From NCBI RefSeq assembly GCF_000280495.2, contig NZ_CP018017.1:62001-126000 (forward strand): DNA of 64,000 nucleotides, given 5' to 3'. The stretch comes from Kosakonia radicincitans DSM 16656 (GTDB taxonomy: Bacteria > Pseudomonadota > Gammaproteobacteria > Enterobacterales > Enterobacteriaceae). Shown here in pieces: positions 35,755-44,497 of the stretch. Under the pieces are notes generated by a model, which worked only from the letters and a program-made list of their open reading frames with translations, was not told where the DNA came from and searched no databases. Position 1 is the first letter of the stretch. Every line of letters starts with the position of its first letter. Made by a program: the position numbers and the translations under genes.

Positions 35755-36483
35755 TTACCTTTGATGCGGCTGCTGTCGTTGTTTAATGGAACGGTCACCT
35801 GAATCCCCACGCGCCAGAAAGCCTAAATTGACGATCCTGAAATTTACTCGCCCTACGAGACTATCATGGGGAATGAGACCTCTGAGGTTCCTAGGTGTGC
35901 CAGGGGGATTGTCCCAGTAACGGGAATCAAGCGAATGGTCTCGGTTATCACCGGCCATAAAGTAGTATCCTTCGGGAATGATCCATTTCTTACCCGTTTT
36001 CACGTAGCCGATACGGTTATCTGTCTGGAAGATATAACTTTGACCGGCAGTGTCGGTATCTGCCTGGTATTGAGTAGTAAAACCATCTTTTTTAATCTGG
36101 TTTCCGTTTTGTTTACCGTTTATCGAGAAGATTTTCTCTTCGTTGTATGTGACGGTATCGCCAGGAATACCTAATACGCGTTTGACATAGTAAACGCCGG
36201 GAACAGAAGGGGCGTTAAAAACGAGTACGTCCCCACGCCTAATAGCGCGATGATCGAATAAACCACCTACACGCTGAGCGATAACCAAGTCTCCAGGTTT
36301 TATAGTTGGGTACATGGATTCTGTCGGGATCAGGAATACACCGCCGAGAAACTGAAAGGACACAATAACCGCAAGCGACAATGAGGAGGAAACTATCAAC
36401 CAATGTTTTGGACGACGAGACCTTATCAGCTGATAAGAGAGGTAAAGTGCAGAGATGATAAAAACAATAATTAACGGTTTCAT
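35755..36483 (-). CDS. lepB: Signal peptidase I (LepB-like)
   Basis: A 242-residue protein with two N-terminal membrane spans (PLIIVFIISALYLSYQLI, WLIVSSSLSLAVIVSFQFL). All catalytic boxes are intact: ESMYPTIKPGD with nucleophile Ser, YVKRVLGIPGD with general base Lys, MAGDNRDHSLDSRYW. It is shorter than E. coli LepB (324). Unlike the transfer peptidase at 9041 it keeps serine. A plasmid copy may process cargo or pilin precursors. The ATG at 36483 lies four bases after the upstream gene. Confidence 0.9.
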   Translation of the reverse strand: MKPLIIVFIISALYLSYQLIRSRRPKHWLIVSSSLSLAVIVSFQFLGGVFLIPTESMYPTIKPGDLVIAQRVGGLFDHRAIRRGDVLVFNAPSVPGVYYVKRVLGIPGDTVTYNEEKIFSINGKQNGNQIKKDGFTTQYQADTDTAGQSYIFQTDNRIGYVKTGKKWIIPEGYYFMAGDNRDHSLDSRYWDNPPGTPRNLRGLIPHDSLVGRVNFRIVNLGFLARGDSGDRSIKQRQQPHQR

Positions 36484-36487
36484 GGAG

Positions 36488-36904
36488 TTATATACCACGC
36501 TTAATATTTTTTGCGTAATTAGAGAGCGATTTACCCAAAAACAGGTATACGAGACAGGTGAAAAGGTAAACAAAATGGATGCTGGTGGTTTTTTGGGCTA
36601 AAGTGAAAAATTGGTTCGCCTGCCCACCAGCTAATGTGTAATTGAGTTGAACTGTTGGTTTTTCAGCATCGACATAAAAACTTCTAGTTTTCATGAAGGT
36701 TAACGGCTTGAAAAATACTTTATAACCAACTCGTGCATAAATTGTGCATGTTGTAATGGTTATTACCAACGGCACATAGAATGGAATAATTGTATTGAGC
36801 CAGCACAATAATGACCACACCAGCACTGAATCCAGTAGAAACCTGGCAATAGAGTTGGCCTGCGTTCTGCCCGCTACCACCATAATGGGTATAAATTTAA
36901 CCAT
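36488..36904 (-). CDS. Multispan membrane protein upstream of lepB
   Basis: About 138 residues from the ATG preceded by GGTGGA (an ATG four codons upstream is also possible). About three to four hydrophobic spans (FLLDSVLVWSLLCWLNTIIP, YVPLVITITTCTIYARVGY, HFVYLFTCLVYLFLGK). No family is recognised. First gene of the operon running to the Mrr-like gene. Confidence 0.55.
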   Translation of the reverse strand: MVKFIPIMVVAGRTQANSIARFLLDSVLVWSLLCWLNTIIPFYVPLVITITTCTIYARVGYKVFFKPLTFMKTRSFYVDAEKPTVQLNYTLAGGQANQFFTLAQKTTSIHFVYLFTCLVYLFLGKSLSNYAKNIKRGI

Positions 36905-37013
36905 GAAATCCACCATAGTTATACTTGTTTACACCATCTTATAGACAGACAAATTTTCTCCGACTTTTTTTGAACGCAAAACGACCCCGAAAAACGGACA
37001 TTATATGGTCAGG

Positions 37014-37060
37014 AATTTCGATAGTTTAAGAGAACATGGTAAATTTTTTCTATCGAAATT
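37014..37060 (+). promoter_or_regulatory. Perfect 11-bp inverted repeat before the TelA-like operon
   Basis: AATTTCGATAG (37014-37024) and its exact complement CTATCGAAATT (37050-37060) are separated by 25 bases and end three bases before the GGAG ribosome site of the 37075 gene. It may be an operator or an RNA hairpin that controls translation. The 36917-37074 gap contains nothing else recognised. Confidence 0.5.
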
Positions 37061-37074
37061 TGTGGAGAATTGAA

Positions 37075-37845
37075 ATGAGCAGTGATGCCACTAAGATGGT
37101 TGAAGCCTTTGTTAAAGACCCATTAAGTTACGATAGATTTGGGCCAGAGCTTATTTCAAATCAAAAATGTGTCCTCAACATCAATGGGCATGAAATGTCA
37201 ATTGATGAAGCAGTTAAGATGAGTGATATTGAAAAGTCGCTCTTAGATGAAATTTACCATCTCATAGACGCAATGACAAAAGCGGAAGTCAATTTCTCAA
37301 AGGGAAAAAAGAATCTTTTTCGTCGGATGTTCGATCATTTAACAGGTTCCGAAATCTTACGGAAAGCCCAGCTAGATATTTATAACAAAGTAGTTATGAA
37401 ACTATGCGAACGGATACCTGATCATTTCAAAATGCTAACCGCTCATGCTGAAATCACGAAGGGTTTGGAGGCAATCTATGCGCAAGATATTCATCAGCTA
37501 GAGGTTTTCATAGATGTTGTTGAGTCATATCTGAAAAATAAGAACGAGTGTGACTATAGTGTCACAAGCAATGAATATATGGCAATTAACAGGCTACGGA
37601 TAAGAGTTAATAACTTTCAGGGAGTTCTTGTTGGTTTAAAACTAAGTCAGGTTCAAGCACAAATGAGCTATGAAACAGCTGTCGATGTAAAAGATAGCCT
37701 TCGAGATATTAAAGATAATTTATTACCTATGTGGGAAGGGCAGGCTAAGAACATCAACGCCAGTGGTGTTTGTAGTGGTATTGATGAAGTGGCTCATGAA
37801 AAATTCAAGAAGCTGGTCAATAAATTAAATAAGAACATAAGGTGA
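37075..37845 (+). CDS. Helical protein, possibly TelA-like, operon gene 1
   Basis: A 256-residue protein from ATG 37075 (GGAG eight bases upstream). Almost wholly helical and AT-rich in coding sequence. The last 90 residues (RVNNFQGVLVGLKLSQVQAQ, then SLRDIKDNLLPMWEG) resemble the final helices of TelA family proteins, where a tP-x-W-x-x-Q turn follows. The resemblance is weak. It is followed six bases later by gene 2. Confidence 0.45.
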   Translation: MSSDATKMVEAFVKDPLSYDRFGPELISNQKCVLNINGHEMSIDEAVKMSDIEKSLLDEIYHLIDAMTKAEVNFSKGKKNLFRRMFDHLTGSEILRKAQLDIYNKVVMKLCERIPDHFKMLTAHAEITKGLEAIYAQDIHQLEVFIDVVESYLKNKNECDYSVTSNEYMAINRLRIRVNNFQGVLVGLKLSQVQAQMSYETAVDVKDSLRDIKDNLLPMWEGQAKNINASGVCSGIDEVAHEKFKKLVNKLNKNIR

Positions 37846-37851
37846 GATAAC

Positions 37852-38967
37852 ATGAAGATCATAAATAGTATTGATATATTAGATGTCAAAGTGGCTAAGG
37901 AATTTGATAAATATGCTGTTGATGTAAGTATGGAATCATCAATAAAAGATGCAGTCAGATCTTTCCAGATTGGTGATATTGATGCCGCGCATAACTTTGG
38001 ACGATTGGAGGACACTACTGATATTAATTATCTTGATAACCTCCTTCTCAGCGTCAGCTCATCATCTCAGGGCAAGAAGGGAGAGACTCTGAATGAGATT
38101 GTTGCACTGGCTCGTGAAGTCAGTAATGCAGTCGAACCAAGTTATCTTCAAAAGAAACTGTCACGGATACCGTATGTTGGGCCTTTCATAATGAAAGCCA
38201 TCGGTCTTCATTTTAGTGCAATGTCAAGATTTGATTCAGTTAAAGGACAAATCGATATTTTAACCTCGGATATCGAAAGCATATCGGAGGGGTTGTTTGA
38301 AATGAATAAAAATATTGATGGAATGTATGACCAAGCTTTAACTAGTGTAAAAAATACAGGGGTTAACATTGTAGCTGCCTATTACATTCTGGAGAAGTTA
38401 CAAACAGTTCAGGCTTCTATTCGTAAGGAACTAAAAAATCAGCCTGATAATACCATGCTGAGCATGGAAGCAATGAATATTGAACATCAAATCGCCCTCA
38501 TAACAAAACGTCGAAATGACATGATCACGGAACAACAAAAGGCATTTGAAGACCTAAAGATGATGAAAATGATGAAGTTCAATAACCTCTCGATGGTAGA
38601 CCAGTTTGAAACTATTATTAAAGTAACGATACCATCTTCTAAACGCAGCCATCTTATTATTGACCAGGCCGAAAGGAGTGATAAAAGCTCATTACTGATT
38701 CAGGCAATTGGTGATTCTGTAAATCAACAAGCCAGACGTCAAGCTTTGTTAGTAAAAGAGAGCAGTATTCGTGTAGCCAAAACAGCTAATCGTACTGTAT
38801 ATGATGTTGAGACAATTGATTACATATCAAACCAGATCAATGAGGCCGGTCGAGAAATTAAAAAAATCCACGACCGAGCCAAGACGCAACATACCCAGCT
38901 TGAAGCTCGCGCAGCGCAATGGAAGGAGAAGCGTTTTATGGTAGCAAAAGAACTGTCTTCCAAATAA
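37852..38967 (+). CDS. TelA-like (toxic anion resistance family) coiled protein, operon gene 2
   Basis: A 371-residue helical protein. The middle has LSRIPYVGPFIMKAIGLHF, like the loop before the central helices of TelA. Then comes a long helical rod, IIKVTIPSSKRSHLIIDQAE and a C-terminal helix ending RAAQWKEKRF. TelA-family proteins occur in tellurite-resistance and phage-defence-type clusters, with no settled mechanism. AT-rich compared with flanking genes. Likely co-expressed with genes 1 and 3. Confidence 0.5.
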   Translation: MKIINSIDILDVKVAKEFDKYAVDVSMESSIKDAVRSFQIGDIDAAHNFGRLEDTTDINYLDNLLLSVSSSSQGKKGETLNEIVALAREVSNAVEPSYLQKKLSRIPYVGPFIMKAIGLHFSAMSRFDSVKGQIDILTSDIESISEGLFEMNKNIDGMYDQALTSVKNTGVNIVAAYYILEKLQTVQASIRKELKNQPDNTMLSMEAMNIEHQIALITKRRNDMITEQQKAFEDLKMMKMMKFNNLSMVDQFETIIKVTIPSSKRSHLIIDQAERSDKSSLLIQAIGDSVNQQARRQALLVKESSIRVAKTANRTVYDVETIDYISNQINEAGREIKKIHDRAKTQHTQLEARAAQWKEKRFMVAKELSSK

Positions 38968-38990
38968 TAGTTAAATTTAGAGGATGTGCT

Positions 38991-39965
38991 ATGGCTAGAA
39001 TCAGACAAAGTAATCCATATGATGATGTTGAGAATGCTATTAGACGGAAGCGTGATAGAGCTATATATTTTACCTTAGCTATATCTCTAATCTTCGCTAT
39101 TATATTTCTAATATTATGGTTTTGTATTCCATCAGACATGCCAGTAGATGAGCAAGTCAAACAGGTTTCTGACGATATATTCAACATTCTACGCTCCAAT
39201 GAGTTAGTTCCTGAAAATGCTTTTGATACGATAGGATCATTTATTTCCATATATGGAAGAGTTGGTGTGGGTGTATGTATATTGATTGTAATACTAGGGG
39301 CAATTATTAATGGGAATGGTTTACAACTTGAGATAATGACAAGTTGCATAGTATTGTTTGTAGGGTTTAATTTATTTATTGCTGCATTTGGTGATGAGCC
39401 TCATAATTATAAATACAATACCGACAAAATAAGTACTGCTATGAAAACTGGAGACTTGGACTCTTTGTATGAAATCTATGGAGACAGAGGGAGTTTACTA
39501 AGAAAGTCAGTTGAAAAAGCACTTGCAGATCCTAAACCAGCTACTGCAAAAAAACTGGGAGATATCGATGGCCTGTTACTCAGAGGTGTAATAATTACTG
39601 CTGAAAAAGTATCTGATAGCAATTATAAAAATCATCTTGGAAACTTGGTTTTGTTAATGCCTGAATATAAAGAGGATAGTGTCAAAGACAAAAACACACT
39701 GTTTGATTCACAACTTTATAAAGCTATTGATTACCATATTTATGACATTGGTTACAAGTCTGGTGCGCTTGCTTCAAATCCTCTTTCTGCTTGGAAGTCG
39801 GGAAATGATCTTAAATCCAATTATATTAAATATATTATAAAAAGTACTGCTCTAATATTTTTTATACTTGCCGTAATTTTTGTGGTGATTATACTGCTGA
39901 CGGTTAGAAATGGCCGTAGGCTTACTTATTTGATAGAGTCTAATATTAAATATCTGTCGAAATAA
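38991..39965 (+). CDS. Multispan membrane protein, operon gene 3
   Basis: A 324-residue protein from ATG 38991 (AGAGGA upstream). Hydrophobic spans at about 20-45 (AIYFTLAISLIFAIIFLILW), 85-100 (GVGVCILIVILGAIINGNG), 105-125 and near the C-terminus (STALIFFILAVIFVVIILLT), with a soluble domain of about 170 residues in between. Not recognised. It closes the operon before a strong terminator and could be the membrane partner of the two helical proteins. Confidence 0.6.
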   Translation: MARIRQSNPYDDVENAIRRKRDRAIYFTLAISLIFAIIFLILWFCIPSDMPVDEQVKQVSDDIFNILRSNELVPENAFDTIGSFISIYGRVGVGVCILIVILGAIINGNGLQLEIMTSCIVLFVGFNLFIAAFGDEPHNYKYNTDKISTAMKTGDLDSLYEIYGDRGSLLRKSVEKALADPKPATAKKLGDIDGLLLRGVIITAEKVSDSNYKNHLGNLVLLMPEYKEDSVKDKNTLFDSQLYKAIDYHIYDIGYKSGALASNPLSAWKSGNDLKSNYIKYIIKSTALIFFILAVIFVVIILLTVRNGRRLTYLIESNIKYLSK

Positions 39966-39968
39966 AAT

Positions 39969-39996
39969 AAAACGCCCTTAAGGGCGTTTTATTTTT
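39969..39996. terminator. Bidirectional terminator
   Basis: AAAACGCCC-TTAA-GGGCGTTTT hairpin followed by ATTTTT, between the three-gene operon (+) and the gene at 40003 (-). Confidence 0.88.
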
Positions 39997-40002
39997 GTGT
40001 GC

Positions 40003-40191
40003 TTATTTACCATCCGTTTCATCATCTACTTTCTGAGTCATGATTGGAGGCGGCGCTTCATTATCAATTTTCCTACGGCCTTCATCGCTGAAGAAGATTT
40101 TCCAGATAAAGTGCCCGACAAAAAGGATTCCGCATCCTATAATCAGCGCCCAGTCGAAAGTGTCAAATGGTCTGTTAAAATAATCAAACAT
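40003..40191 (-). CDS. Small single-span membrane protein
   Basis: A 62-residue protein from the ATG at 40191 (GGAGAA upstream). One membrane span (WALIIGCGILFVGHFIW) and a polar C-terminus. No family is recognised. It follows the IS630-broken gene by 35 bases and was probably its downstream operon partner. Confidence 0.5.
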   Translation of the reverse strand: MFDYFNRPFDTFDWALIIGCGILFVGHFIWKIFFSDEGRRKIDNEAPPPIMTQKVDDETDGK

Positions 40192-40842
40192 ATAGTTCTC
40201 CAGGGTAGAGTTCGTGACTAAGCCCGTTAAACGTTGTGTGGATAATTGCTCCACCAGACCGGGCAATGCAATTCATTGTTTTTTTCAGACCATCCGGCAT
40301 CTATGAGTAATCTCTTCACAAAAAATGGCTGGTTTCTGAAGATATCTGTAGAAATTGATGTAGCTTTAATGACACTTCCTTTTTCACCAGGTTTTGTTGG
40401 TTTCTCGTAACGCGTTATACCGATATGCTGTAGACGTGACCTAATCGCGCCATCTGTCCTATTCATTTTCTTGGCAATCACTTCTATTGAACGATGCTCA
40501 GATAGAAGTGTAATTAAAAACTTATAGTTTCCACATACCCATTTGGCTGGTTTTTGTGGTTCTCTTTGGTTCCGTTCAGGCACTGATCTTTCCTTAATTT
40601 GTTGTGGTTTTTCACTATCACAATCAATGTCAGTTCTGGCCGGGTAATTTGAAATGGTTTTATCTGGTACGGTTTCATAGATAATTTCATTAAGCACTAT
40701 ATGCTTGCTCCACCAATCTGGGGCGGTAAGGTCGAATCCATCAATGTGCCAGCCGAATTCGATTAGTGGCAGGACATCAAGAAAACGTTTTTTTGATAAT
40801 TTCGCAGAACTTATTTTTTTATTTAACCATATAACCGTACTA

Positions 40843-41995
40843 AATAGCTGCGCCTAATACCGCTACACTTTTGCCTGACCATGTTTTCCTCCGGGGAATG
40901 GGCTGGCGGTTTCCATAAAATGGCGGACCTTTTTCAGTAACTGCCACATTGAGCGGCACTGATGATTACGGGTTATCGTGTCATGAAGTGCCTGCCATAG
41001 CCGTTCCACATGATTCACCCACGGCGAGTAAACCGGCTGGTAAATTACCCTGAACTTGGGATTTGCTTTCAACCAGCGCTGTGTTTCGCGGCTTTTATGG
41101 ATAATGTAGTTATCAACGATCAGCGTGATTGTTTTCGCCCGCCGGTAAGTGGCTTTCAGGTGCTTCAGCAGAGCGATAAACAGCGCTGAACTTTTGCTGT
41201 TGCCGCCCACGTAGCTGACTTTACCCGTGCCACTGTGCAGTGCGCCGGCCAGATAGTATTTTTCGTTCTGCCCCGGCGTCACTACCCGTTTCTGCTGTCC
41301 GCGCAACTGCCAGTCCGCACCGATTTTAGGATTAAGGTGGATATCCACTTCATCTTCATAAAATACCGGATGCTCTGCGCTGCATTCATCCAGCGCTTTG
41401 TGGATTACCGCCATCTTTTCATCTTTATGTGGGTCACGGATACGCAGAGTTGGCGCGGCCCTGCGCCATACAAGCCCCGCAGATGGCAACCAGCGGCGAA
41501 CGGTTCCTGCATGTAACTGGCAACCGGTTATCTCATTGATTTTTATTGCCAGTAATTCGGTGCTCCAGCGTGAACGTTGATAACCAAAATCGCCGGGAGA
41601 ATGCTTTATCAGCTCACGTAACAGGGTGCAGATATGTTCAAAAGGCCAGCGTCGGGAGCGCCCTGCGGGTAAGGATTTCAGGCCTTCAATACCTGAGTGC
41701 GTAAACCAGTTAATCCAGCGACCAACGGATGAACGGGCACAACAGAGAGTTCTGGCAACATCGCTGACCCGTTCACCCCGATGAAGCATTAGCATGGCCG
41801 TGAGTCTGCGGGCATGATTTTTATCACGCGTTTTATGAATAGCTTTCTGCATCAGGCGTCGTTCGCCACGGGGTATTGGTACTATGATCGGCATCGCTCA
41901 GTCCGGTTGGTGATTTTGGTTGGTTTGGCGATTGATCAGATCGCACAATCCGGGCTGAGTTCCCTTTCAGTGATCTACTATTCCGCGCAGCTATT
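40843..41995 (-). mobile_element. IS630, complete
   Basis: 1153 bp, the length of IS630, bounded by inverted ends AATAGCTGCGC / GCGCAGCTATT. With the flanks these form a perfect 14-bp CTAAATAGCTGCGC. The flanking TA dinucleotides (40841-40842 and 41996-41997) are the target duplication inside a CTAG site, as known for IS630. Confidence 0.93.
40863..41894 (-). CDS. IS630 transposase
   Basis: A 343-residue transposase. N-terminal helix-turn-helix (ERVSDVARTLCCARSSVGRW) and a DDE domain with FYEDEVDIHLNPKIGADWQL, IVDNYIIHKS and YSPWVNHVERLWQALHD. It is full length and looks identical in style to IS630 transposase of Shigella. It appears intact, so the element may still move. Confidence 0.95.
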   Translation of the reverse strand: MPIIVPIPRGERRLMQKAIHKTRDKNHARRLTAMLMLHRGERVSDVARTLCCARSSVGRWINWFTHSGIEGLKSLPAGRSRRWPFEHICTLLRELIKHSPGDFGYQRSRWSTELLAIKINEITGCQLHAGTVRRWLPSAGLVWRRAAPTLRIRDPHKDEKMAVIHKALDECSAEHPVFYEDEVDIHLNPKIGADWQLRGQQKRVVTPGQNEKYYLAGALHSGTGKVSYVGGNSKSSALFIALLKHLKATYRRAKTITLIVDNYIIHKSRETQRWLKANPKFRVIYQPVYSPWVNHVERLWQALHDTITRNHQCRSMWQLLKKVRHFMETASPFPGGKHGQAKV

Positions 41996-42684
41996 TAGAT
42001 GAATCGTCTTCAGCGCCCACGGTAATCATTCCAAGCTCTATAAGTTGCTGAAGAGTGGATTGATGGCTTCTTAAGGTAAGCTCGGCAAGTGCCGTTTTAC
42101 TGATACCATGTTGTATCGCCTTAAGTAAGACCCGAGTATCGTCAGGAGTCCACGGTTTACCGGTAATGAGGTGTGAAGATGTTTTCTTATGTAGCTGATC
42201 AGTATCCTCATCTTCGGGTACTAACAGGCTTGTGTTTCTTGTTCGCCACCATTCTGGAGAGTACAGAACATTTTCACCATTTATGCAGTGTGCTACCCAT
42301 CCATTATCTAGCAGGGTTTTAAGAGTTATACCTGAAGCTGGTTCAGCCGGTGGCACTCTGATTGAAGAGTTAGGCTTGAGGGTAATTTCGTTAGGCTCGG
42401 AGAGATTTTCTCTTATGAGAAGGTATAAATCCAACTCGATACATCTTAACTGGATTATCCTTTCATTGTATCCAAGAATGGACGTAAGCGCTGCAAATGA
42501 GTAACCATCCTTAAGCCCTTTTATAAGCTTCAGATCTTCAGCTGGTGACCATGACGGTAATTTCTTCTTCATTCACTTGCCTTAGAGTGAACTAAATATT
42601 TCTGATATTACTTGTAAATCAATAATTCTTGAATCGAGAATGGGGGCGTTTTGAGGTGTATAAATCGCACTTAGACTCGACCAT

Positions 42685-43083
42685 TTAGTATCCGTGGTTG
42701 AAGAGCTCCTCAACTCCAGCATTTACGACATCCTGGTTTCCAGGGATGTAACGTGGCCAGCCTTCTACCTCTTTGATGTTCTTAACGATAACTCCTTCGA
42801 AGCCAAATTGATCTGCCGATATATCAACAATATGGAATTCATCGTTGTTGGAGATCTCACACCAGTAATGACCGAACCCGCCATACATAGTGAATAACCC
42901 GCCGTCAGATTTCCCATCGCCACCTCTAATCACAGCTGATAACCCTTTGCTATGTGCCAGACGAGCTAATAGCAGACTGGCAAATAGGCATGTGCCCGTT
43001 GTGTCATCGGTATCACAGTCAGCGAGGATACCGTTCAGTAATGCCCGTGCTTCAGTCGCAACATCATTAATGAGGTTTTTCAT
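42685..43083 (-). CDS. Cysteine protease/transglutaminase-like protein
   Basis: A 132-residue protein. TGTCLFASLLLARLAHSKGL supplies a likely catalytic Cys at the start of a helix, GFGHYWCEI a His, and FHIVDISADQFGF an Asp: the Cys-His-Asp order of papain/transglutaminase-like folds. No precise family is recognised. The minus-strand neighbour at 45519 has a similar Cys-His-Asp layout. Activity is inferred only. Confidence 0.5.
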   Translation of the reverse strand: MKNLINDVATEARALLNGILADCDTDDTTGTCLFASLLLARLAHSKGLSAVIRGGDGKSDGGLFTMYGGFGHYWCEISNNDEFHIVDISADQFGFEGVIVKNIKEVEGWPRYIPGNQDVVNAGVEELFNHGY

Positions 43084-43243
43084 CAGGGTTACTTATCGCA
43101 AATCGGTTTCAGGGGATTCTGCCAGACAGGCCGTAGCGTGACAATTTTTTATGACCCCAATAGGGGGCGAAATTAACGGGTCTTAGAATTTCGTCACCGA
43201 TGAATGTTGCGTTAATCTTTTTTTATATAAAGAGGAGCTAACC

Positions 43244-43750
43244 ATGAATAAAATGAAGTACAGTGCAGTATTGAATGAATGGAATTTTAAGTATGATTCT
43301 GCTGAAAGATTCGGTGACTCACACTTTCTTTATATCCATAATTTCATGAACGATCAGAGCCAGTTACTTGGTATTATCATAGCTGATTTTTTGAAGGTTC
43401 CTCAGATAGAACTTCTTCCTATTCAGACCGCCATAGATAACCTTGTAAGGTTATTAAAGGTTCAGACATCCAGGTCGTTAACGTCTGATGAGGGTGTTGA
43501 TCTTGCTCAATTCCTCACTCAGTACCTCAGACAGACACAATCTTATGCTGCGGTTTCAAGTATGTGTCCGGTTGGTCAAAAGTTGAATTTTTTCCTGAAC
43601 ATCTACCCAAGAAAAGGTAATAAAGAGTTTTCTTTTCGATTATTCGCAATCACCACACTCAATGAAATTACAAGCGTGTCTGAATTTGTTGAAATGGCAC
43701 ATAGTACTCAACAAAGTGATCTGATTAATAATCCTGGTTATTTTGTTTGA
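43244..43750 (+). CDS. Unknown soluble protein
   Basis: A 168-residue protein with AGGAG eight bases before the ATG. No signal peptide, membrane span or known motif. Mixed alpha/beta composition, with a helical centre (PIQTAIDNLVRLLKVQTSRS). Monocistronic, followed by a strong terminator. Confidence 0.55.
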   Translation: MNKMKYSAVLNEWNFKYDSAERFGDSHFLYIHNFMNDQSQLLGIIIADFLKVPQIELLPIQTAIDNLVRLLKVQTSRSLTSDEGVDLAQFLTQYLRQTQSYAAVSSMCPVGQKLNFFLNIYPRKGNKEFSFRLFAITTLNEITSVSEFVEMAHSTQQSDLINNPGYFV

Positions 43751-43779
43751 TTACTAAATAATTCCATATTGAAATCATT

Positions 43780-43807
43780 AACCATCACTTAACAGTGATG
43801 GTTTTTT
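43780..43807 (+). terminator. Terminator after the 43244 gene
   Basis: AACCATCAC-TTAACA-GTGATGGTT hairpin followed by six T's. The rest of 43808-44019 is AT-rich with nothing recognised. Confidence 0.85.
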
Positions 43808-44218
43808 GTTTTATTTCAATTATCTTTTTGTTCGATATGACTATCTGCTTTTTATAATCTGATTTCACTTACTATCATGCTGATACTACTAGGTAAAATG
43901 GTCGTGATGACTTTAATTCATGCTATTCCATTGAGATTTGTGTTTACAATCAATAAAAATATTGTTAATAAAATGTAATCCTTAACATAAATCAACATGG
44001 ATATGGAACCTACACTACAATGGCAAAGAAAAACATACATCAGGAAGAGATTGTATTCGCGAAGAAACAGCTTGTTCTCCTTGCAACATTAAAAGGGAAG
44101 GTAAGTGAATTGATTCTAAAGTGGGAAGGGAACATTGGAGCTGAGACTCCTGACTTGAATCGCCACGGGTTTAACAGACACCTCAGAGTCATTTAAGATG
44201 GCTTAAAGAGAGGTGCCC

Positions 44219-44497
44219 ATGAGCAGTAAGCGTTATCCCGAAGAGTTTAAAATTGAAGCAGTCAAACAGGTTGTTGATCGCGGTTATTCTGTTGCCAGCG
44301 TTGCAACACGTCTCGATATCACCACCCACAGCCTTTACGCCTGGATAAAGAAGTACGGTCCGGATTCTTCCACTAATAAAGAACAGTCAGATGTTCAGGC
44401 CGAGATCCGCCGTCTCCAGAAAGAGCTGAAACGGGTTACCGACGAACGGGACATATTAAAAAAAGCCGCGGCGTACTTCGCAAAGCTGTCCGACTGA
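44219..44497 (+). CDS. IS3-family OrfA
   Basis: About 92 residues starting at MSSKRYPEEF (an ATG two codons upstream is possible). Helix-turn-helix (YSVASVATRLDITTHSLYAW) and a leucine-zipper-like tail (VQAEIRRLQKELKRVTDERD). It binds the IS ends. Confidence 0.9.
   Translation: MSSKRYPEEFKIEAVKQVVDRGYSVASVATRLDITTHSLYAWIKKYGPDSSTNKEQSDVQAEIRRLQKELKRVTDERDILKKAAAYFAKLSD

Larger units (their letters stand above)
40227..42572 (-). pseudogene. Three-repeat HTH/WW protein gene interrupted by IS630
   Basis: The 5' part (42572-41996) and 3' part (40842-40227) flank an IS630. Removing the 1153-bp element and one TA copy leaves 1191 bases, an uninterrupted 396-codon frame. The product has three units. 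Each has a Myb/HTH-like segment (WSPAEDLKLIKGLKDG at 8; WTPDDTRVLLKAIQHG at 141; WVCGNYKFLITLLSEH at 293) and then a GW...WW motif (about 91, 222 and 375; for example GWHIDGFDLTAPDWW). This suggests a DNA-binding regulator. As it stands the 5' half ends at a TAG created at the insertion, so the gene is broken. Confidence 0.8.

Noticed and set aside
39997..40221. 74-codon plus-strand frame after the three-gene operon
   Set aside because: It begins beyond the operon terminator and lies opposite the small membrane protein gene, which has a good ribosome site.
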